Source: Distichodus sexfasciatus (lineage: Eukaryota > Chordata > Actinopteri > Characiformes > Distichodontidae). From it: a stretch of DNA of 64,000 nucleotides. Positions within the stretch are counted from its first letter, which is position 1. Each line of letters begins with the position of its first letter. The position numbers and the translations under genes are program-made. Location: NCBI GenBank assembly GCA_032718565.1, contig JAVGVS010000021.1, positions 2,803,384 through 2,867,383 on the forward strand, given 5' to 3'. This document shows, piece after piece, positions 12,298 to 25,064 of this stretch. The notes beneath the pieces are model-generated. The model was not told the DNA's origin. It saw only the letters and a list, made by a program, of their open reading frames with translations, and searched no databases.

Positions 12298-12578
12298 GGG
12301 CAGCTGGCGGCGCTAACAGTAGGGTGTTCGCCTCGTGATCAGAAGGTCACAGGTTTGAATCCAGGGCCGGTGAAGTTACCACTGAGGTACTCAGTGGTAG
12401 CAAAGTACCGTCCCCAAGCACTGCTCCCCGGGCGCTTGTTAGCTGCCCGCTTCTCCTTCACGGATTAGTTAAATGCAGAGGTCATATTTCGTTGTGGTGC
12501 ACTGTGTGCTGTGCTGTGGTGTGTTTACAATGACAAAAAAAAAATCACTCAAATAATAATCACTCACTAGTCACATTT
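12298..12578 (+). mobile_element. SINE family A, near full length
   Basis: The head contains an A-box-like CTAACAGTAGGGTGTTCGCC and a B-box-like GGTTTGAATCCAGG. The family body and an A-rich 3' part ending ATAATCACTCACT follow. It lies 75 bp downstream of another copy in the same orientation. Confidence 0.85.
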
Positions 12579-13978
12579 TCTAACTAACTGTATGTGCACA
12601 AATTATTATAAGTATTGCACAGACTCTAGTTCTCCACTGCTGCTGCTATAATATCGGCACATACTGGATCCAACTTTACTCTTTAAGAGATACTATTTTA
12701 TTTCATAGACTGTCTGTATATAATTTTTTTTTTATACTGAAGCTGTTACAGATCTTACACACATCAAGTGTAAAAGACAATTTCAAGACCATAATTGTAG
12801 GCTGAATACCGCATCCTAATTGTCTTTTTCTACTTCTACTTTAAAGTTTCTATGTGCCTTACTTGTTCTTTTTTCCGTGTTCTTTGTTCTTTGCACTGGT
12901 AAAGGTGGAGTCACATCTCGTCTATCTGTATGCTTGTACAGCATGTAGCAGAGATGACAAAGTTTACTTTGACTAAAACGTGCATGCCCCATACATTTGT
13001 GTGTGTGTTTGTTTGTGTGTGAATGCCTGTAATAGATAATGTAATGCTTTGTTTTTAATTCCATAGAAAGAGCATGATAGGCCCATATGCGGGAATATGG
13101 TCCTGCTATTGAAAAGCATGACTCACTGGGCTGGGAAATGACTTAATTTCTGGAAACTCTTTTGGTAGCCCACTTAATGAAATGAAGATCGTTTATTGCA
13201 TGGATGGATATGACTTTAAATTTCCTGTGACATTCAGCTGTGGCTAAAATATTAATTGCAGGGATGTGTTTGGGAAATTGGACGGACGGGTCCAATGGTA
13301 TGACTGGAAAGTTATATTCTCCAAAGATTTTTTTTATAACAGGACACGCCTTCAATTTGGTAATATATGGTCATATTATATAAATGAAAAGAATGAAAAA
13401 AAAGAATTTTTTGAGTACTTTCATATGGCTGACCTTAAGTGGATATGAAGCAGGTGCTGTTTGCTGTCCTTTCGTAAGGTTTTGGGAGTGAATGCATGAG
13501 TGATGCTGATGCCTCTCTGTGCCTGTAACATTAAAGAGGCCACACTGACACTTTGAAGTGTCTTCATTGATTTTTTGCTTTTGTTGCCCATGGCAGAGGC
13601 TAGACCACCTCATTTGGTCTGATTTCTGCCCATGTCTCTCCAGCGCCACGTCATACTGCGTTCACTGGCTCCTCTCATCTTGTTCCCTGCCCCTCATCAT
13701 CTACTCCTCCGTCTCTCCACATCCCGCCATTGGAGCATCTCTAGCGTTCTTGTACTCGCTCCTATTGAAGCGCTTTGGTGCCAGCACTCTTGTGCTCTCC
13801 ATCCTCCCTCTTCTTCACTGTATTAAACTATGCTTTAGTCCCTCTTTGTTCAACTAGTCATTCTCTTCTAAGTGCACCTTCACTGCTGCTGTGATTGTTC
13901 GTCTTTTGCTGATGGAAAGAAAACCGTGTGCATGTGGTTGAGACAGAGAGTCAGCTGTAGTCACAGATGCAAAGACGA
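12579..13978. other. Unique non-coding stretch
   Basis: No transposon or gene recognised. Several short frames of 60-99 codons overlap on both strands and show no domain. Confidence 0.4.
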
Positions 13979-14712
13979 ATTGAAAATGAGAGAGAAAAAG
14001 AGAGAGAGAGAGAGAGAGACAGAGAGAGATATGGAGGGAATATTGGGGAGAGTGAAGTAGAGAAAAAAAGACAGAAAAAGTGAAGGAATGTTAAAGAGAG
14101 ATGGGAGAAAGGGAAAGAGGGAATGGGGTTAATGGGGATTGGTAAAAAGAAGGAGGGGGGGGATTGAAAGGGGGAGAGAAGTAGGGAATTAAAGAGAGAT
14201 GGAAGGAATAGGAGTGAGGGTTTTAGAGAAAGATGAGAAGAGAGATGTGAGAGATGGAATGAGTAGATGTAAGAAAGAAAAGAAAGAGAGGGAGAGACAG
14301 AGGTAAGAATTGGGAGTGAAGTTTGGAGAGAATGAGGAAATGATGTAGGAAATGAAAGAGAGAAATGGAATGTGATCGAAGGGAATGAGAGAGAGGGAGA
14401 GAGACGGAATGGGAAGGCGTAAAGAGGAAGGAAAGACAGATGGAAGGAAATGGAAGAGATGAATTTGGGGACAAATTTGTATGGAATGTGTGAGAGAGTT
14501 AAGAGCAGTAAGGGTTGGAGAGAAAGAGGACAGCTGTGGTAAAGGAAAGAGAAATGGAATGTGATGGAACAGGAAGATGTAAGGAAGGAAAGAGAGGTAG
14601 AGGGAATGGGAGAGAGGAGAATTTAGGGGGACAGATTTGCACTGTGTATATGTGTGTGGGTGAGAAAAAGAGAGATGGAGAGAATGGGACAGAGAGAGAG
14701 CGGAAATGAAAA
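13979..14712 (-). repeat. Long purine-rich tract (pyrimidine-rich on the minus strand)
   Basis: About 730 bp dominated by A and G on the plus strand. It begins with an (AG)n run at about 13998-14020 and then degenerates into GAGA/GGAA mixtures. The 180-codon minus-strand frame at 14189-14731 is a Ser/Leu/Phe/Pro artefact of this composition. Such strand-asymmetric mirror-like tracts can form triplex DNA; that is inference. Confidence 0.93.
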
Positions 14713-15170
14713 GCTCAGGCTTGGAGCCCATCTCTGGAAGCCATTAGACTCATTGCGCTGCTGTCCTTTCCCTCTCTCCCTCCATCCTCCTTCCCTCCCT
14801 CCCTCCTCTCCTCTCCCACAGTGTCTGTAAACTAATAGTCATTCACCTGGCTGACAGGAAATCTGTTCCGGGTGCCAGCAGGGTTGCCTGTGTTGTGTTT
14901 AAGGTGAGAGAGGCTCGGAGGAGGCCATCGCTCCTGCAGGGCTTCTGCTGTATTCCCCAGGGGACTCCTTACCGCTGCCAACGCTAGTGATACCACCAAC
15001 GCTAGAGCCACTAAGGCTAACATTAACGCCATCGCCGCTCCGCTGCCACTAGGCTGATGAACGCTGCACGAGGAGGAGGTCTCACTGTAATGATAGCTGT
15101 CTGTCTGGAAGGACATTCACTCCTCACTAGAGGTTATGTAGGGGAATTTATCTGCTGGCCGGATATACTT
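14713..15170. other. Unique stretch with a CCCT-rich segment
   Basis: A CCCTCC-rich run occupies about 14768-14815. A minus-strand 94-codon frame (14832-15116) encodes an Ala/Leu/Val-rich stretch that would look like a membrane helix. It arises from GCTAAC/GCCACT-type low-complexity DNA and has no supporting signal. Confidence 0.4.
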
Positions 15171-15420
15171 TAGGTAGAAGGTGTATTTGGACCCACACAC
15201 ACAAACACACACACACACACGCACAAAGTGGTCCCAAACAGCATGGAGTCTGTGTCATCAAGTCTGACAATAGGGGTCAGGCTGAGATTGATGCAGGGTC
15301 AGTTTGTTGGCAGAGGACACACACACATATGACATCACACGCAATTTTAGACTTATTGGACACACAAGCACACAGTCACATAAATGCACACACACAGGCA
15401 CACACACAGGCAACAGACAA
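15171..15420. repeat. CA-rich low-complexity region
   Basis: Interrupted (CA)n runs at about 15193-15222, 15317-15330 and 15386-15410, followed by short ACAGACA repeats up to about 15430. Confidence 0.85.
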
Positions 15421-16384
15421 CAGACAACAGACACCACATACTTACATGCAGGTCACTTAATGTGAAAAAAATGTATTAAAGTTTTCAACAACAATAATTA
15501 GTAAAAAGCAGTAGACAACCGTAAAGTTTTTAGAACTCATTTAAAGTATTCTACACTTGTCGCAGATCTAATGCTCAAAGAAAGTTGGTTCCAGCAGTGT
15601 GCTGCATGACGGCTAAAGGTTATTTCACCCTGTTTAGTTTTAGATCTGGGCATCATCAGCTAACATGTTCCTGTAGATTCAAGACATCTACCAGGTAAAT
15701 ATTCTTCAAACATTTCGGCTATATAATTAACGCCTGTACCATTAATTGACTTGAATTGAAATTACACATTCTCATCCTTCTTGGACACATAAATACATAC
15801 ACACAAACACACACAACGCTAGCTTTTTGGACACAAACATGCACCATCTCACTTATTCACACACATTCTCAGTTTTCTTGGACACCCATATGCACACAGG
15901 CATGCACAACCACACACACACTCCCACACTGGTTTTCTAAAGCGGTGCCCGGTTCTGTGTATGGAGTCCCTGCTGTTGCTGTGTGTAATTGTTTCTTATG
16001 CGTGGCTCAGGGTGAACTGGTGAGTGTGAGTGTTGCTGTCGAGGGTCGTCATGGTTCCTGCTCTTCTTCCCAGCAGAGAGTCCTGAATATATTGAGAATC
16101 CTCTCGCCTATAAAACCCACTGCCCATCCCTTTCAACTCAGTACAGCCTGGCAGAAAGCAGTCCTTAAAAACACCATAACTACACCATAGCATCACTACG
16201 GGTGAAAGTGTCTTATGTTAATGAGTCTTTTTTCTTTGTAACACATATGGTAGCTTTACACTTTGACTGGTAAGTGTTTAGGCTCATACTGGTTGAAAGC
16301 AGAGGTTCAAAGCAATTACACTGTTGACCAACAAGACCATGGTCTAAAGGCTTTGTATTTCACCTTTATTTTAAGTGAATTTAA
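15421..16384. other. Non-coding stretch with further CA-rich DNA
   Basis: Bases 15785-15925 are again CA-rich and generate a His/Thr-rich spurious frame. Otherwise nothing recognised. Confidence 0.4.
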
Positions 16385-16551
16385 GTGAGTGATTATTTGT
16401 CATTGCGAACACAGCACAGCACACAGTTCACCACAATGAAATGTGACCTCTGCATTTGATCCATCTGTGAAAGAGCAGTGGGAAGCTGTGAACTGGCGAC
16501 CCTCTGAACAGGGGGCCAACTCCCTAAACATTACACTACCAACACTGCCCC
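16385..16551 (-). mobile_element. SINE family A with internal deletion
   Basis: The minus strand has the family 3' end (AATAATCACTCACTTA) and the tRNA-like head with a B-box-like motif near 16490-16500. About 70 bp of the body present in other copies is missing, joining the GAGCAGTGGGAAGC region directly to the head. Confidence 0.8.
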
Positions 16552-16691
16552 TATAAAGGTGCAATATAAAGACAGTAACATGCATTTCATATCCAAATGA
16601 TACCAAGCAACACTCTGCTTATTACACAATCAGGGATGTGGGATTTTTGTTGCTGTTGTTTTTTTTGTTTGTTTGGTTTTTTTTTTTAGAT

Positions 16692-16860
16692 GGCTGCTAT
16701 GTATCAGATGCTCTTATCCAGATTGACTTTCTTAATTGCTTTGGCAGTCTCCTTGAAGTAACTTGGGATGAAGTGCATTGCTCAAAGGCTCAACAGTGTT
16801 TTTTCAACACAGGGTTTCTGTTCCTCAGAACAGTGTGTCACCACCACCTGGAGAACTTGA
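16692..16860 (-). mobile_element. SINE family C-like fragment (3' portion)
   Basis: On the minus strand it carries the conserved 3' motif CTGGATAAGAGCATCTGATA and, upstream, a TTTGAGCAATGCACTT segment. Both are shared with the family C copies at 20382, 41742 and 58163. The tRNA-like head is degraded. A poly-T run precedes it at about 16660-16690. Confidence 0.55.
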
Positions 16861-19115
16861 AAGATTGTGATTATGTAAGTGAAAGTGAAAGAGAGTGACA
16901 GGACACAGTTGCTATTCGGTACGCTATCAACTTGAAAGATTGTAATTATATACAGCAAAGTATTTTAAAAAGTGTCATAAAGATTAACTTTAGTCGAGCC
17001 CTGACAATGCTGTTGATGGTCTTCATGCACTCTTTTACTTTTAGCACCTAGACGTGTGGAGTTGCCTCTTAAAGGAACTGAAGCGAGTTTCAGCCAAAGC
17101 TTTAGACTGCAGCAGAGGCAGAGAGCAGCAAGTTTAATCAACTTTATACCAAAACTTTATATTGCATTCATTTAGAATGGATGTGATTTTAATTTCGAAT
17201 GATTACCTATGTCCCCTTATAAAAAAAACAATCTTAAACATAACAAAGGAAACTGTTCCCCATTTCACCACTTAAATCCTGATAGCTACATATATGGTGG
17301 GATCACTTCCGAGAATAGTACATAAACCATTTGTACTTCTTTTTATATATGTACAGCATAAGGTTTTAGAACAGCTTCAAAGCACTGGCCGCACTATGAA
17401 CTGTGAATACAGACCTGTAATGGCTATGCTAGCCAGAAATTAATTAATTTATAATTAAATAATAATTCAGCCCTGCTGGGTGCACTTCATTAGCAATATC
17501 TTGCCTGTTCCTTCATTGGCCTCTTTGATGTATGTCCACCGCGGAGGTGCAATTATAGACTGTAGCCCATCTGTTGTCATGCTCAATTTGCCAGCAGCCT
17601 CTATCTACTTCATCATTGGTCAACCACATTAATGACAAGGTATTGTTCAGGTGGCAGACCATACATAACAGCTGTGACTTGCTTCTTGCACACATCAGTA
17701 TCACTGCTAGGTTTAGTCAGAAAATATTGAATGTAGATGTCTAAAAGCAGAAATTAACCAGTGAAAAAAATTGGAAGTAAGTTCTCCACAAAAGATGGAA
17801 TATATCTCAGTAAAGTTAAAAATTCTGTTTAACCTCCAGCAGTGACTTCAGCCTCTATAGTGAAAATCAGTTGAAACTTGGTTCAGTAGTCGTAATCTCC
17901 ATTTGTTGCGACTTAGTGTCCATTAGAGCAAAGAAAATCTCAAGCTGTCTATAAGTTCAGCCTGTGCATGTATGCATCTTTGTGTGTGTGTGTGTGTGTG
18001 TCTGTGTGTTGGTGCGTGTAGGGAGCTGCCGAGAGCGAGCAGTGAGTGAAAATGGAGACAAATCAATATAAATGATGGGGAGAAGTGGCTATCATTCAGG
18101 GGGAAACAGGTGCAATATCTCTCTCAGATAGGAGAACATCCATCACAGCCAGACTTTAATTTGAGATGTTTAGGCCCCCTTCTGCTGATTGTCACTGTGT
18201 GTGTGTGTATGTGTGCAAGTCTGCGTAAGAGTGTGCAGTAGAGAGAGAGAGGGAGGAGAAAGAGACCAGTGAGGGTTAAAGGGTTGTGGGAGCACTGCAG
18301 CAGCGAGAGGACAGTTTGAACAACGAGTAAATGAAAGAAGAAAAAGTCATTAATAGAGAAGTGAGGCATGTGGATGCACTCCACTCTTTACCATCCTCTC
18401 CCCACCAGCAGCCACATTTACTGTATTATAAACATCATATTTATCTAAAATAGTGAAGCAATAAACAACACTGCATCATAAGACAGAAAATAATCTCAAG
18501 AGGGAAAATTGTAACTCCATCTTGCATTACCCCATTCTTTGTTGTGTGCCATAAAGAGTGATGAGCAATAATGAGATGAGCTTCTTTGTTTTGGGCGGAA
18601 TTTCAAACAGCCCAAGGTGAAGAGAGTCGCAGTGTTCCTAACAATCTCATTTATTGATTGCTTTTTGGAAAAGAACCTTCCGCAGGACCACAGTGCGTCG
18701 ATAGCTGGAATGTCCAGATCAGTGATCAGTTTTTGTATCTCACCCAGGATGATAATGAATACTTAAACTCATACCACACACACAAGCACACACTGTTTAT
18801 GAGAAATGTTAGGTCGAACCTTATCCTTAATCTTGGTAAGATGATACACAACCCACAACAGTCTGGTTTAACCTTCATAGTAGTATGACTCAGATATGAG
18901 ACATTTTAAGCAAAATTCTATGATTCCAGACCTCCAAAATAACTTATTTAAACACATACTTTTATCAGTTGACTGCAATATAAACTCATATTCAAGCATT
19001 GAAACTTTTCTTTCACAAATTATTTAATTCACTAGCATTATAAACCCATCTGATGAAAATACTGTCCAATTTGTATCTAGAGTTCTACTGCTATGTTAAA
19101 AAAATAATAACTAAA
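16861..19115. other. Mostly unique stretch with GT runs and a homeodomain-type AT cluster
   Basis: No gene recognised. It contains (GT)n at 17981-18003 and 18195-18209 and a (GA)n run at 18240-18251. Bases 17437-17710 combine clustered TAAT/ATTA cores with repeat-free sequence of moderate complexity and are reported as a possible enhancer. Confidence 0.4.
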
Positions 19116-19525
19116 AACTAAGGATGTTTTCACTTTTGGTCCATTTCAGCCCTCAAAGCGAACTCAGACCCCTCTGAAATGAACCAAACTGAGACCACAT
19201 CGGGAGGTGGTCTTAGTCTGGTTCGCTTTAAGTCCACGACACGGTTCATTTAACTCGTGCCTTATGAACACAAAGTGCTCCTGGTTCACTTCGACAGTTT
19301 TTGCCTGAAGTGAAAACTACCCAGAATGCATAGCAATAAAGGTCTGAGCGCTCCATAAGAATTAAGTATGAACAGAACAAGGACTGAAGCCCCATCTGAG
19401 CTGAAGTGGACCAGAAAGAGAACTGAGTCCCCTTTCAAATGAACTCACAGTGTGAACATAAAAAGAACTGAGTTCCCTTTCTGTTGGTCCACATTTTGGA
19501 CCACTTCTAGAGGACTGAGTTCGGC
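19116..19525. mobile_element. Possible degenerate DNA transposon, ends unclear
   Basis: The stretch is rich in short inverted motifs around GAACTGAG/CTCAGTTC and GGTCC/GGACC: GTTTTCACTTTTGGTCC near 19125, and TTGGTCCACATTTTGGACCA near 19483. This resembles non-autonomous elements whose arms carry such motifs. I could not pair two full termini or find a target duplication. Confidence 0.35.
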
Positions 19526-20381
19526 TCCTTTAAAGAGTACTATATGGGAAAAAACCTTTAAGATACCACGCACAAACATATGCACCATCAGTTAACATCC
19601 AGCAGCCATTAGCACTACATAAACAAGAGAGAGAAAGAGAGCGAGATAGACTAAGGCACTCTATCCTGCCATTAAAATTACATGGTAGAGGAAGAGCAGT
19701 GAAAGAGACGGGGGTAAGATTGTAGAAAAAGAACTCAGTGATTGAAAAAGGGAGAGGCAGGTGAACGAAAGGAGATAAAGCCAGATTACAGCCTGCAGCC
19801 AGAAGGAATTAGAGGCCAGGAAGCCTAACGGAAAAAGGAAAAAAAGACAGCGCCCCGAGGCTGGGAGGGAGGAGAGACGGGTTAGTCAGGTAATGATACA
19901 CATGGATGGCAAGGAAGCGACAGCGATCTGCCCGTTTCACCCCTGAGCTTCAGAGAGGAGGACTTTAGACAGCAGGACTCAGTTTGCTCATTGACACGCA
20001 TCCGTAGCCGTATCGGCATGTGTATGCAGCCGCGTCCTCTTTATTCTTTGTCCCCTCCGCAGGTAATAGTCGTTCGAACAATAAATCCACAGGATTAAGG
20101 GGGATCTGCTTCTCAGCTCGAGGCACTGCCAGTTAGCTCTATAGTGGATTCCCCGTACTGCCGCACACCCCATTCATTGGCTCTTTCAGGCCTACAGAAC
20201 TCGATCACTGCTGCATTGCATTTTGGAGACGTCTGCCTCACCCGGGTCACTTAAGGTGCTTTCCCCCCGCATGGTTCAGTAAAGTACAGTAAGCTTTTAA
20301 AAGCATGATCACAGATATGACTCACTTTCGTTGCAAAGCATTCTGAACTGTAGTTAAGTACCCATTACCCTTCAGATTGAT
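19526..20381. other. Unique stretch, purine-rich then CpG-bearing
   Basis: Bases 19620-19900 are purine-rich. Bases 19960-20260 are repeat-free with scattered CpGs (CCGTAGCCGTATCGG near 20003, for example) and may be a conserved element. No gene recognised. Confidence 0.35.
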
Positions 20382-20555
20382 GGTGATGCCCGTCTAGTTA
20401 TTATGTTCGAATCCTAACTCCAGCACTACTATCATTGGGTCCCTGAGCAAGACCCTTAACACAAGTTTTTCCAGTGAGACTTTTCCTGAAGGTAAGAAAT
20501 ATAATTCGCATTGGATAAGAGTGTCTGTTAAATGCTGTAAATGTGCCAATGTGTA
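20382..20555 (+). mobile_element. SINE family C
   Basis: A decayed tRNA-like head with a B-box-like TGTTCGAATCC is followed by the family segment CCCTGAGCAAGACCCTTAA. The conserved 3' motif TTGGATAAGAGTGTCTGTTA and TGCTGTAAATG complete it. Confidence 0.75.
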
Positions 20556-20810
20556 ATGAGCACTGATCAGACATGCAGTCATGGTAGAATCCAGTTATGC
20601 AAATTCTACCTCTAGTTCAAAGTTTATATTTCATAGTCTATTTACATATACTTATTTTATGTGCCTTATTTGTGCTCTTTTGCACTCTGGAGCCATGTTA
20701 TCTTCTCTGTCTGTATACATGTATATAGCAGATGTGACAAAATTTACTTTGACACTAAACAATAAAGTTTACTTCTGATAATAGCAGCAGATATCAGTGC
20801 GATGAATGAA

Positions 20811-21721
20811 AGTGAGTGATTATTTATCACTGTGCCCATAGTACTCCACAAAGAAATGTTACCACTGCATTTGACCTATCCATGAAGGAGCAGTGGGCAG
20901 CTAACATGGAGCAGTGCTTGGGGATGTCACCCTGCTAATGAGTACCTCAGTGGCCGTGTTGGGAAGGTTACTTTTAAAATGTATTCCACTACAGAATACA
21001 TGTCCTAAAATGTAATTTGTAATGTATTCCGCTAGATTACTCAATGTGAGTAATGTATTCTGAATACTTTAGATTACTTCCACATTGTCTTGCTTTTTAC
21101 AACTGTATGAATGTGGCAATCACACCCTTCATATTCTCCCTCTTTCTTTTTTTAATGCTTACAGCACTGAGAGAATTTGGTGTTTTTCTACCTTTGTTTT
21201 TAGGTTTATTCTAGTGTGTGTGTAGATGTTAGCCATACATGCCTTATGTTGTCTTCAGGATGTCCTGCTCAACTCAGATTTGTCATACTTTGATATGTAA
21301 ATGCTGACACTGTCTTGAAATCAGCGATGAATGCAGTCTTGGAATAAACACTGAAAATATTAAGTGAATGTCTGCATTGTGAGTAAAATGCTGTTTGTTT
21401 TTATTTTCAGCTAAAATATATGTTTTACCTGTCATAAGGGGGAAGATTTGACAAAACTGGAACACTTTACTGGACTTTCGTTTGACAGTTTAAGAGAAAG
21501 GATAAACATGTGAAACAGAAAATTACTGTCATTTTATCCATTATATTTAACAACGTAATGGTATTCCGATTACCATCTATTTAAATTATAACTGTAACTG
21601 TAATGGAATACAGTTACTCATAATTTGTAATCTGCATAAGTAACAGCGGTACAAGTATTCCATTACTCCCCAACACTGCTAAGTGGTAACTATACCCATC
21701 CAGGACTCGAACTGGCGACCT
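20811..21721 (-). mobile_element. SINE family A copy split by a hAT-like insertion
   Basis: The SINE occupies 20811-20953 and resumes at 21679 or 21687 through 21721, with the B-box-like region (minus strand) near 21705-21715. The break falls in a CTCAGTGG motif that is continuous in other copies. The SINE was therefore in place before the hAT-like element landed. Confidence 0.85.
20954..21678. mobile_element. hAT-like non-autonomous transposon, copy 1 (nested)
   Basis: It begins CCGTGTTGGG and ends CCCAACACTG, an inverted pair with one substitution from the CAGTGTTGG end seen in copy 2 (31897). The flanks CTCAGTGG (20946-20953) and CTAAGTGG (21679-21686) are an 8-bp target duplication with one mismatch, the length expected for hAT elements. 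Subterminal sequence is rich in ATTAC/GTAAT motifs. No transposase frame is visible. Confidence 0.88.
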
Positions 21722-23149
21722 GAATTTCTACTGGTATTATTTTATGCTGGAGTTTTAATTGTCTTAAATTCTCAGTAGTTGCTGCTTTCAACTGTTTACA
21801 ATTAAATTGTAAATTATTTTAATTTTGGTGTTGATTATGTACACAAACATTCAGACATAGCTTCATGTTCTTAGACAAGTTAGTAAAGCAATGATTAAGT
21901 CTGGAACTCATGTATCTGGAAGTCTGGACCTCAAGAATCCAGTCAGTGGTTTCAGATCAGATCTTGATATTAAAAACTGTACTGGTGCATCCCACCTACT
22001 TTAATAATACCTCTTCAATAGGGAAATGACCCTATACTTCTATTCTATTACTTCTCTATTCTATGCTTCTTTGGAACACCATACCGTAGCGTGCTGCACT
22101 CCACGGTGTAAAAGCTCCTTTATTCAGTTTGCATCCTTGTGCTGGGGTCTCTTAAATGCGTGTGGGGCCGATAAGCGGCTGAACTTTAGCTCTGAATAAG
22201 AAATAGGGTTTAAAGAAAAGAACTGATGCTCACTATTGTCATGGGAGAGGGATCTGAGGGTGCATTTGCCAAAAGCGTGACACTTTGCTGGTGTGTTAAG
22301 ATGGAGCTTTGAATGCAGTTGGGAAACGGTGCGAAGGAAGGCGATGAACGCAGACGCAGAATGCCACTGTAATGTGTGTCCATCTGATAGCCACCTCACT
22401 TATCCACCTCCTGCATAATGTGATCTGACTGCCTTAGATGTTCCAAATGAATTTTGATGAGGAGGAGAAGGGCATGCAGGCACCAGGAGAGACAGACAGA
22501 CAGAAAGGGGAAGAGTAAAAAAACTGGATGCCAAATCTTCTACTCCCGATCTCACTGTGTCTCACAGCTCCCATCTGCCTTCAGCTGATTAGTCATCAGA
22601 GAGCTCAGCAGGAAAATCAGAGATCTTTTTTGGGTTTTGAGTCCCTTTTTTTGCATGCAGGCACCAGTGGTCAAAGGAGGACTTCTCATTAAGGGTTGTG
22701 TGTGTGTGTGTGTGTTTTGCTTCCACAGTCCTACCTGCAGGGAATTCCACTTATATTTGGGAGTCCAGCATTATTTCTCTAAGGAGGAGGACAGGAAAAC
22801 TGTGCTGCTGAGATGATCAGCTGAATACAATTAGTGTTGGCAGAAAAACAGGGTTGTGTTAATGATCATTATTTTTTAAAATGAATTAGAAAAAGTGCAC
22901 GTGTTTACTTTATTTAATGTATTTTTAATCAGTTGCAATTAATTTTCCTTTGTTATCTTGGGTACTAATAGGTTTGTTTTATTTCACAAAAGAAGCAAGA
23001 AAAAATCTGATGAACTAGGGAAATGTACATGTAAGCAGAAGTTTGATTCTTACCATATACATTACAGACAGATTTATTGGATCCCATTTAAAATTACGAT
23101 TTAAGTGTAGATGCAAAGGAAGTCATAGCAATGAAGATTTGTATATATC
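21722..23149. other. Unique non-coding stretch
   Basis: No transposon recognised. A (GT)n run lies at about 22697-22715. Bases 22110-22460 are repeat-free with moderate GC and could be a conserved element. Confidence 0.35.
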
Positions 23150-23280
23150 ATTCATTCATTCATTGATTATCTGAGCCGCTTGATCCCAACCAGGATCGTG
23201 GGGGGACCGGAGCCTATCCCGGGAACTCACGGGCGGAAGGCAGGGAACAACCCCGGGCAGGCGGCAACACACCGCAGGGC
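23150..23280 (-). mobile_element. SINE family B, 5'-truncated, with perfect 14-bp target duplication
   Basis: Identical GATTTGTATATATC copies flank the insert at 23136-23149 and 23281-23294. The insert reads on the minus strand as the 3' portion of family B and ends in an (ATGA)n-type tail, seen as ATTCATTCATTC on the plus strand. Truncation at the 5' end, a short tandem tail and a long duplication are hallmarks of LINE-driven target-primed integration. Confidence 0.92.
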
Positions 23281-23340
23281 GATTTGTATATATCCTTATA
23301 TAAAATTGTCAATGCGACAATGCATGTATTCCAGTTTATA

Positions 23341-23506
23341 GTGTGGATAGTTGCCCCTGTGACCAGAAAGTCAGTTGTTCAAGTCCCAGACAGGTAAAGG
23401 TACTACTACAAAAGCTGCCCCCTGCTCCCTCACGGATAGGTCAAATGGTCACTTTTCGTCGTGATGCACTATGTGCTGTGCTCACAATGACAAATAATCA
23501 CTCCCT
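23341..23506 (+). mobile_element. SINE family A, internally shortened
   Basis: The B-box-like GTTGTTCAAGTCCC at about 23373 is followed by a shortened body and the family 3' end GACAAATAATCACTCCCTTA. Confidence 0.8.
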
Positions 23507-25064
23507 TAAAATTTACTTAAATTTCACAGTGACTTTCTGTTTGCATACCATTGCAAACCCTCTTCATTCTGCATGTTTGCATGTGAAAACGGCTTCCGTG
23601 TTTTGTGTTTGCTGTCTACCTGTGGAGCGGTCGCGTGATGCCAGTCATGATCTGGAACCAGGTGAAGTTGCTTTTTTGGCTTGGTTGGCAGCTATAAAGG
23701 GCATCATGTTGTGAATTCACTGTCAGAAGCTGTAGCACTCTCGTGTGTGCGTTATCTAGCTAAGAGCAATGGCATCTGCATCACCAGCATGTGTTCTCAT
23801 GTAAACCGTCTATGTGTGAGTGTGTGTGTGTGTGTGTGTGTAAAAGTAGAAGATCTTTGTGTAGTCTAATCCCTCTCAAATGACACCGGGTGACTTTTTA
23901 AAATGTGCATGTAAACATGAATCCACTCTATCACAACAAGTCCTCCACACACACTCAAACTCCTTTCTTCTCTCTCTTGCACACACACAAACACTCTCTG
24001 TCTTATGCACAGACCCTTTCACATTGGATGTCTGGTATCAAAACATTGTCTTCCCTCTCGTGGCAGTGTTGTCTGCATTCTGATCTGGCGTTGTGTTCAA
24101 CATCTCGTGACATGCTCCTCTCTGCTGAGAGCATACTATCAGCCATATAAACACTCACTGCTCACACACACTCAAACACACTGCTGGCAATTTGTTCTCT
24201 TTTTTGTACTCTAAACAAGTCCTTGATGCTGCCCAAACTCTCCAGCCGTGGCGTTTGAACCTGTGATTCAACACTTTGTAGCGCAGACCAGCATGGCACG
24301 TGTTCGCTTTCATATGAAAATGCTGGCTGTGTACTTTGTGAGGGCAATGAAAAATGTGTGACACGCACACACACTCTGTCTCTTTCTTTCTCTCTTACTG
24401 GAACTGTCCATGGTAGTGTGTGGTAATCAGAGCCCTCTGACTCCAGTCCTTCCATCTGTCCTGTATCGAACACACTTTCATTTCATCCTTTAATGTCAGG
24501 CAGCAAAAAAACAGCTATGCATCAGCAATATTCCTTCTCCAAAGTCTGCCACAGTCAGGATGACTCTTCTAGTCTCTATATATTTGTTTTTTCTCTCTGT
24601 CTCAGCATACTCTCTCACACACACACACACACACACATTATTTGTCTTCCAAACGAGGGAAGAAAATCAGTTAACTTCCAAGGCTGTGAGGATTAATCAC
24701 AGCAGCCAGAGTGGAGAAAAGTGCACAGGATTACAGCAGCCTGCCCCAGGCGGAGGAGAGAGAGCAGATTTGAGATGGAAGGATTGTGGCAGGTCCGAGC
24801 GCTTTCCCCTGCAGCTGGTTAGTGCTGTGGCTTTGACTAGAGCTGGACCTGAACGCTCGTCTGGTCCTATCCACTCACACCTGCGTTCCTAAGAGTTGGG
24901 AGATATTTCTCCCCCCTCTCCATTTTCACGCCTCTCTGCTCTTTGTTCATAGCTTTCATAATTGCCACAGTGCAAAAGCTTTAATCATCAGAAGCAGTTG
25001 TACCATAGAAAAACCATAAAAAAGAAACTCAGACAGAGCTGGTGAAAAGAAAAAATATTCTTAC
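23507..25064. other. Unique stretch with CA/GT runs
   Basis: (GT)n at 23819-23841 and (CA)n at 24613-24638. Short frames are compositional. If the minus-strand exon ending at 25065 is real, this stretch is the beginning of its intron. Confidence 0.4.

Noticed and set aside
14832..15116. Minus-strand frame with an apparent membrane helix (Ala/Leu/Val-rich)
   Set aside because: The hydrophobic stretch comes from simple GCTAAC/GCCACT-type DNA. No promoter, splice or homology evidence.
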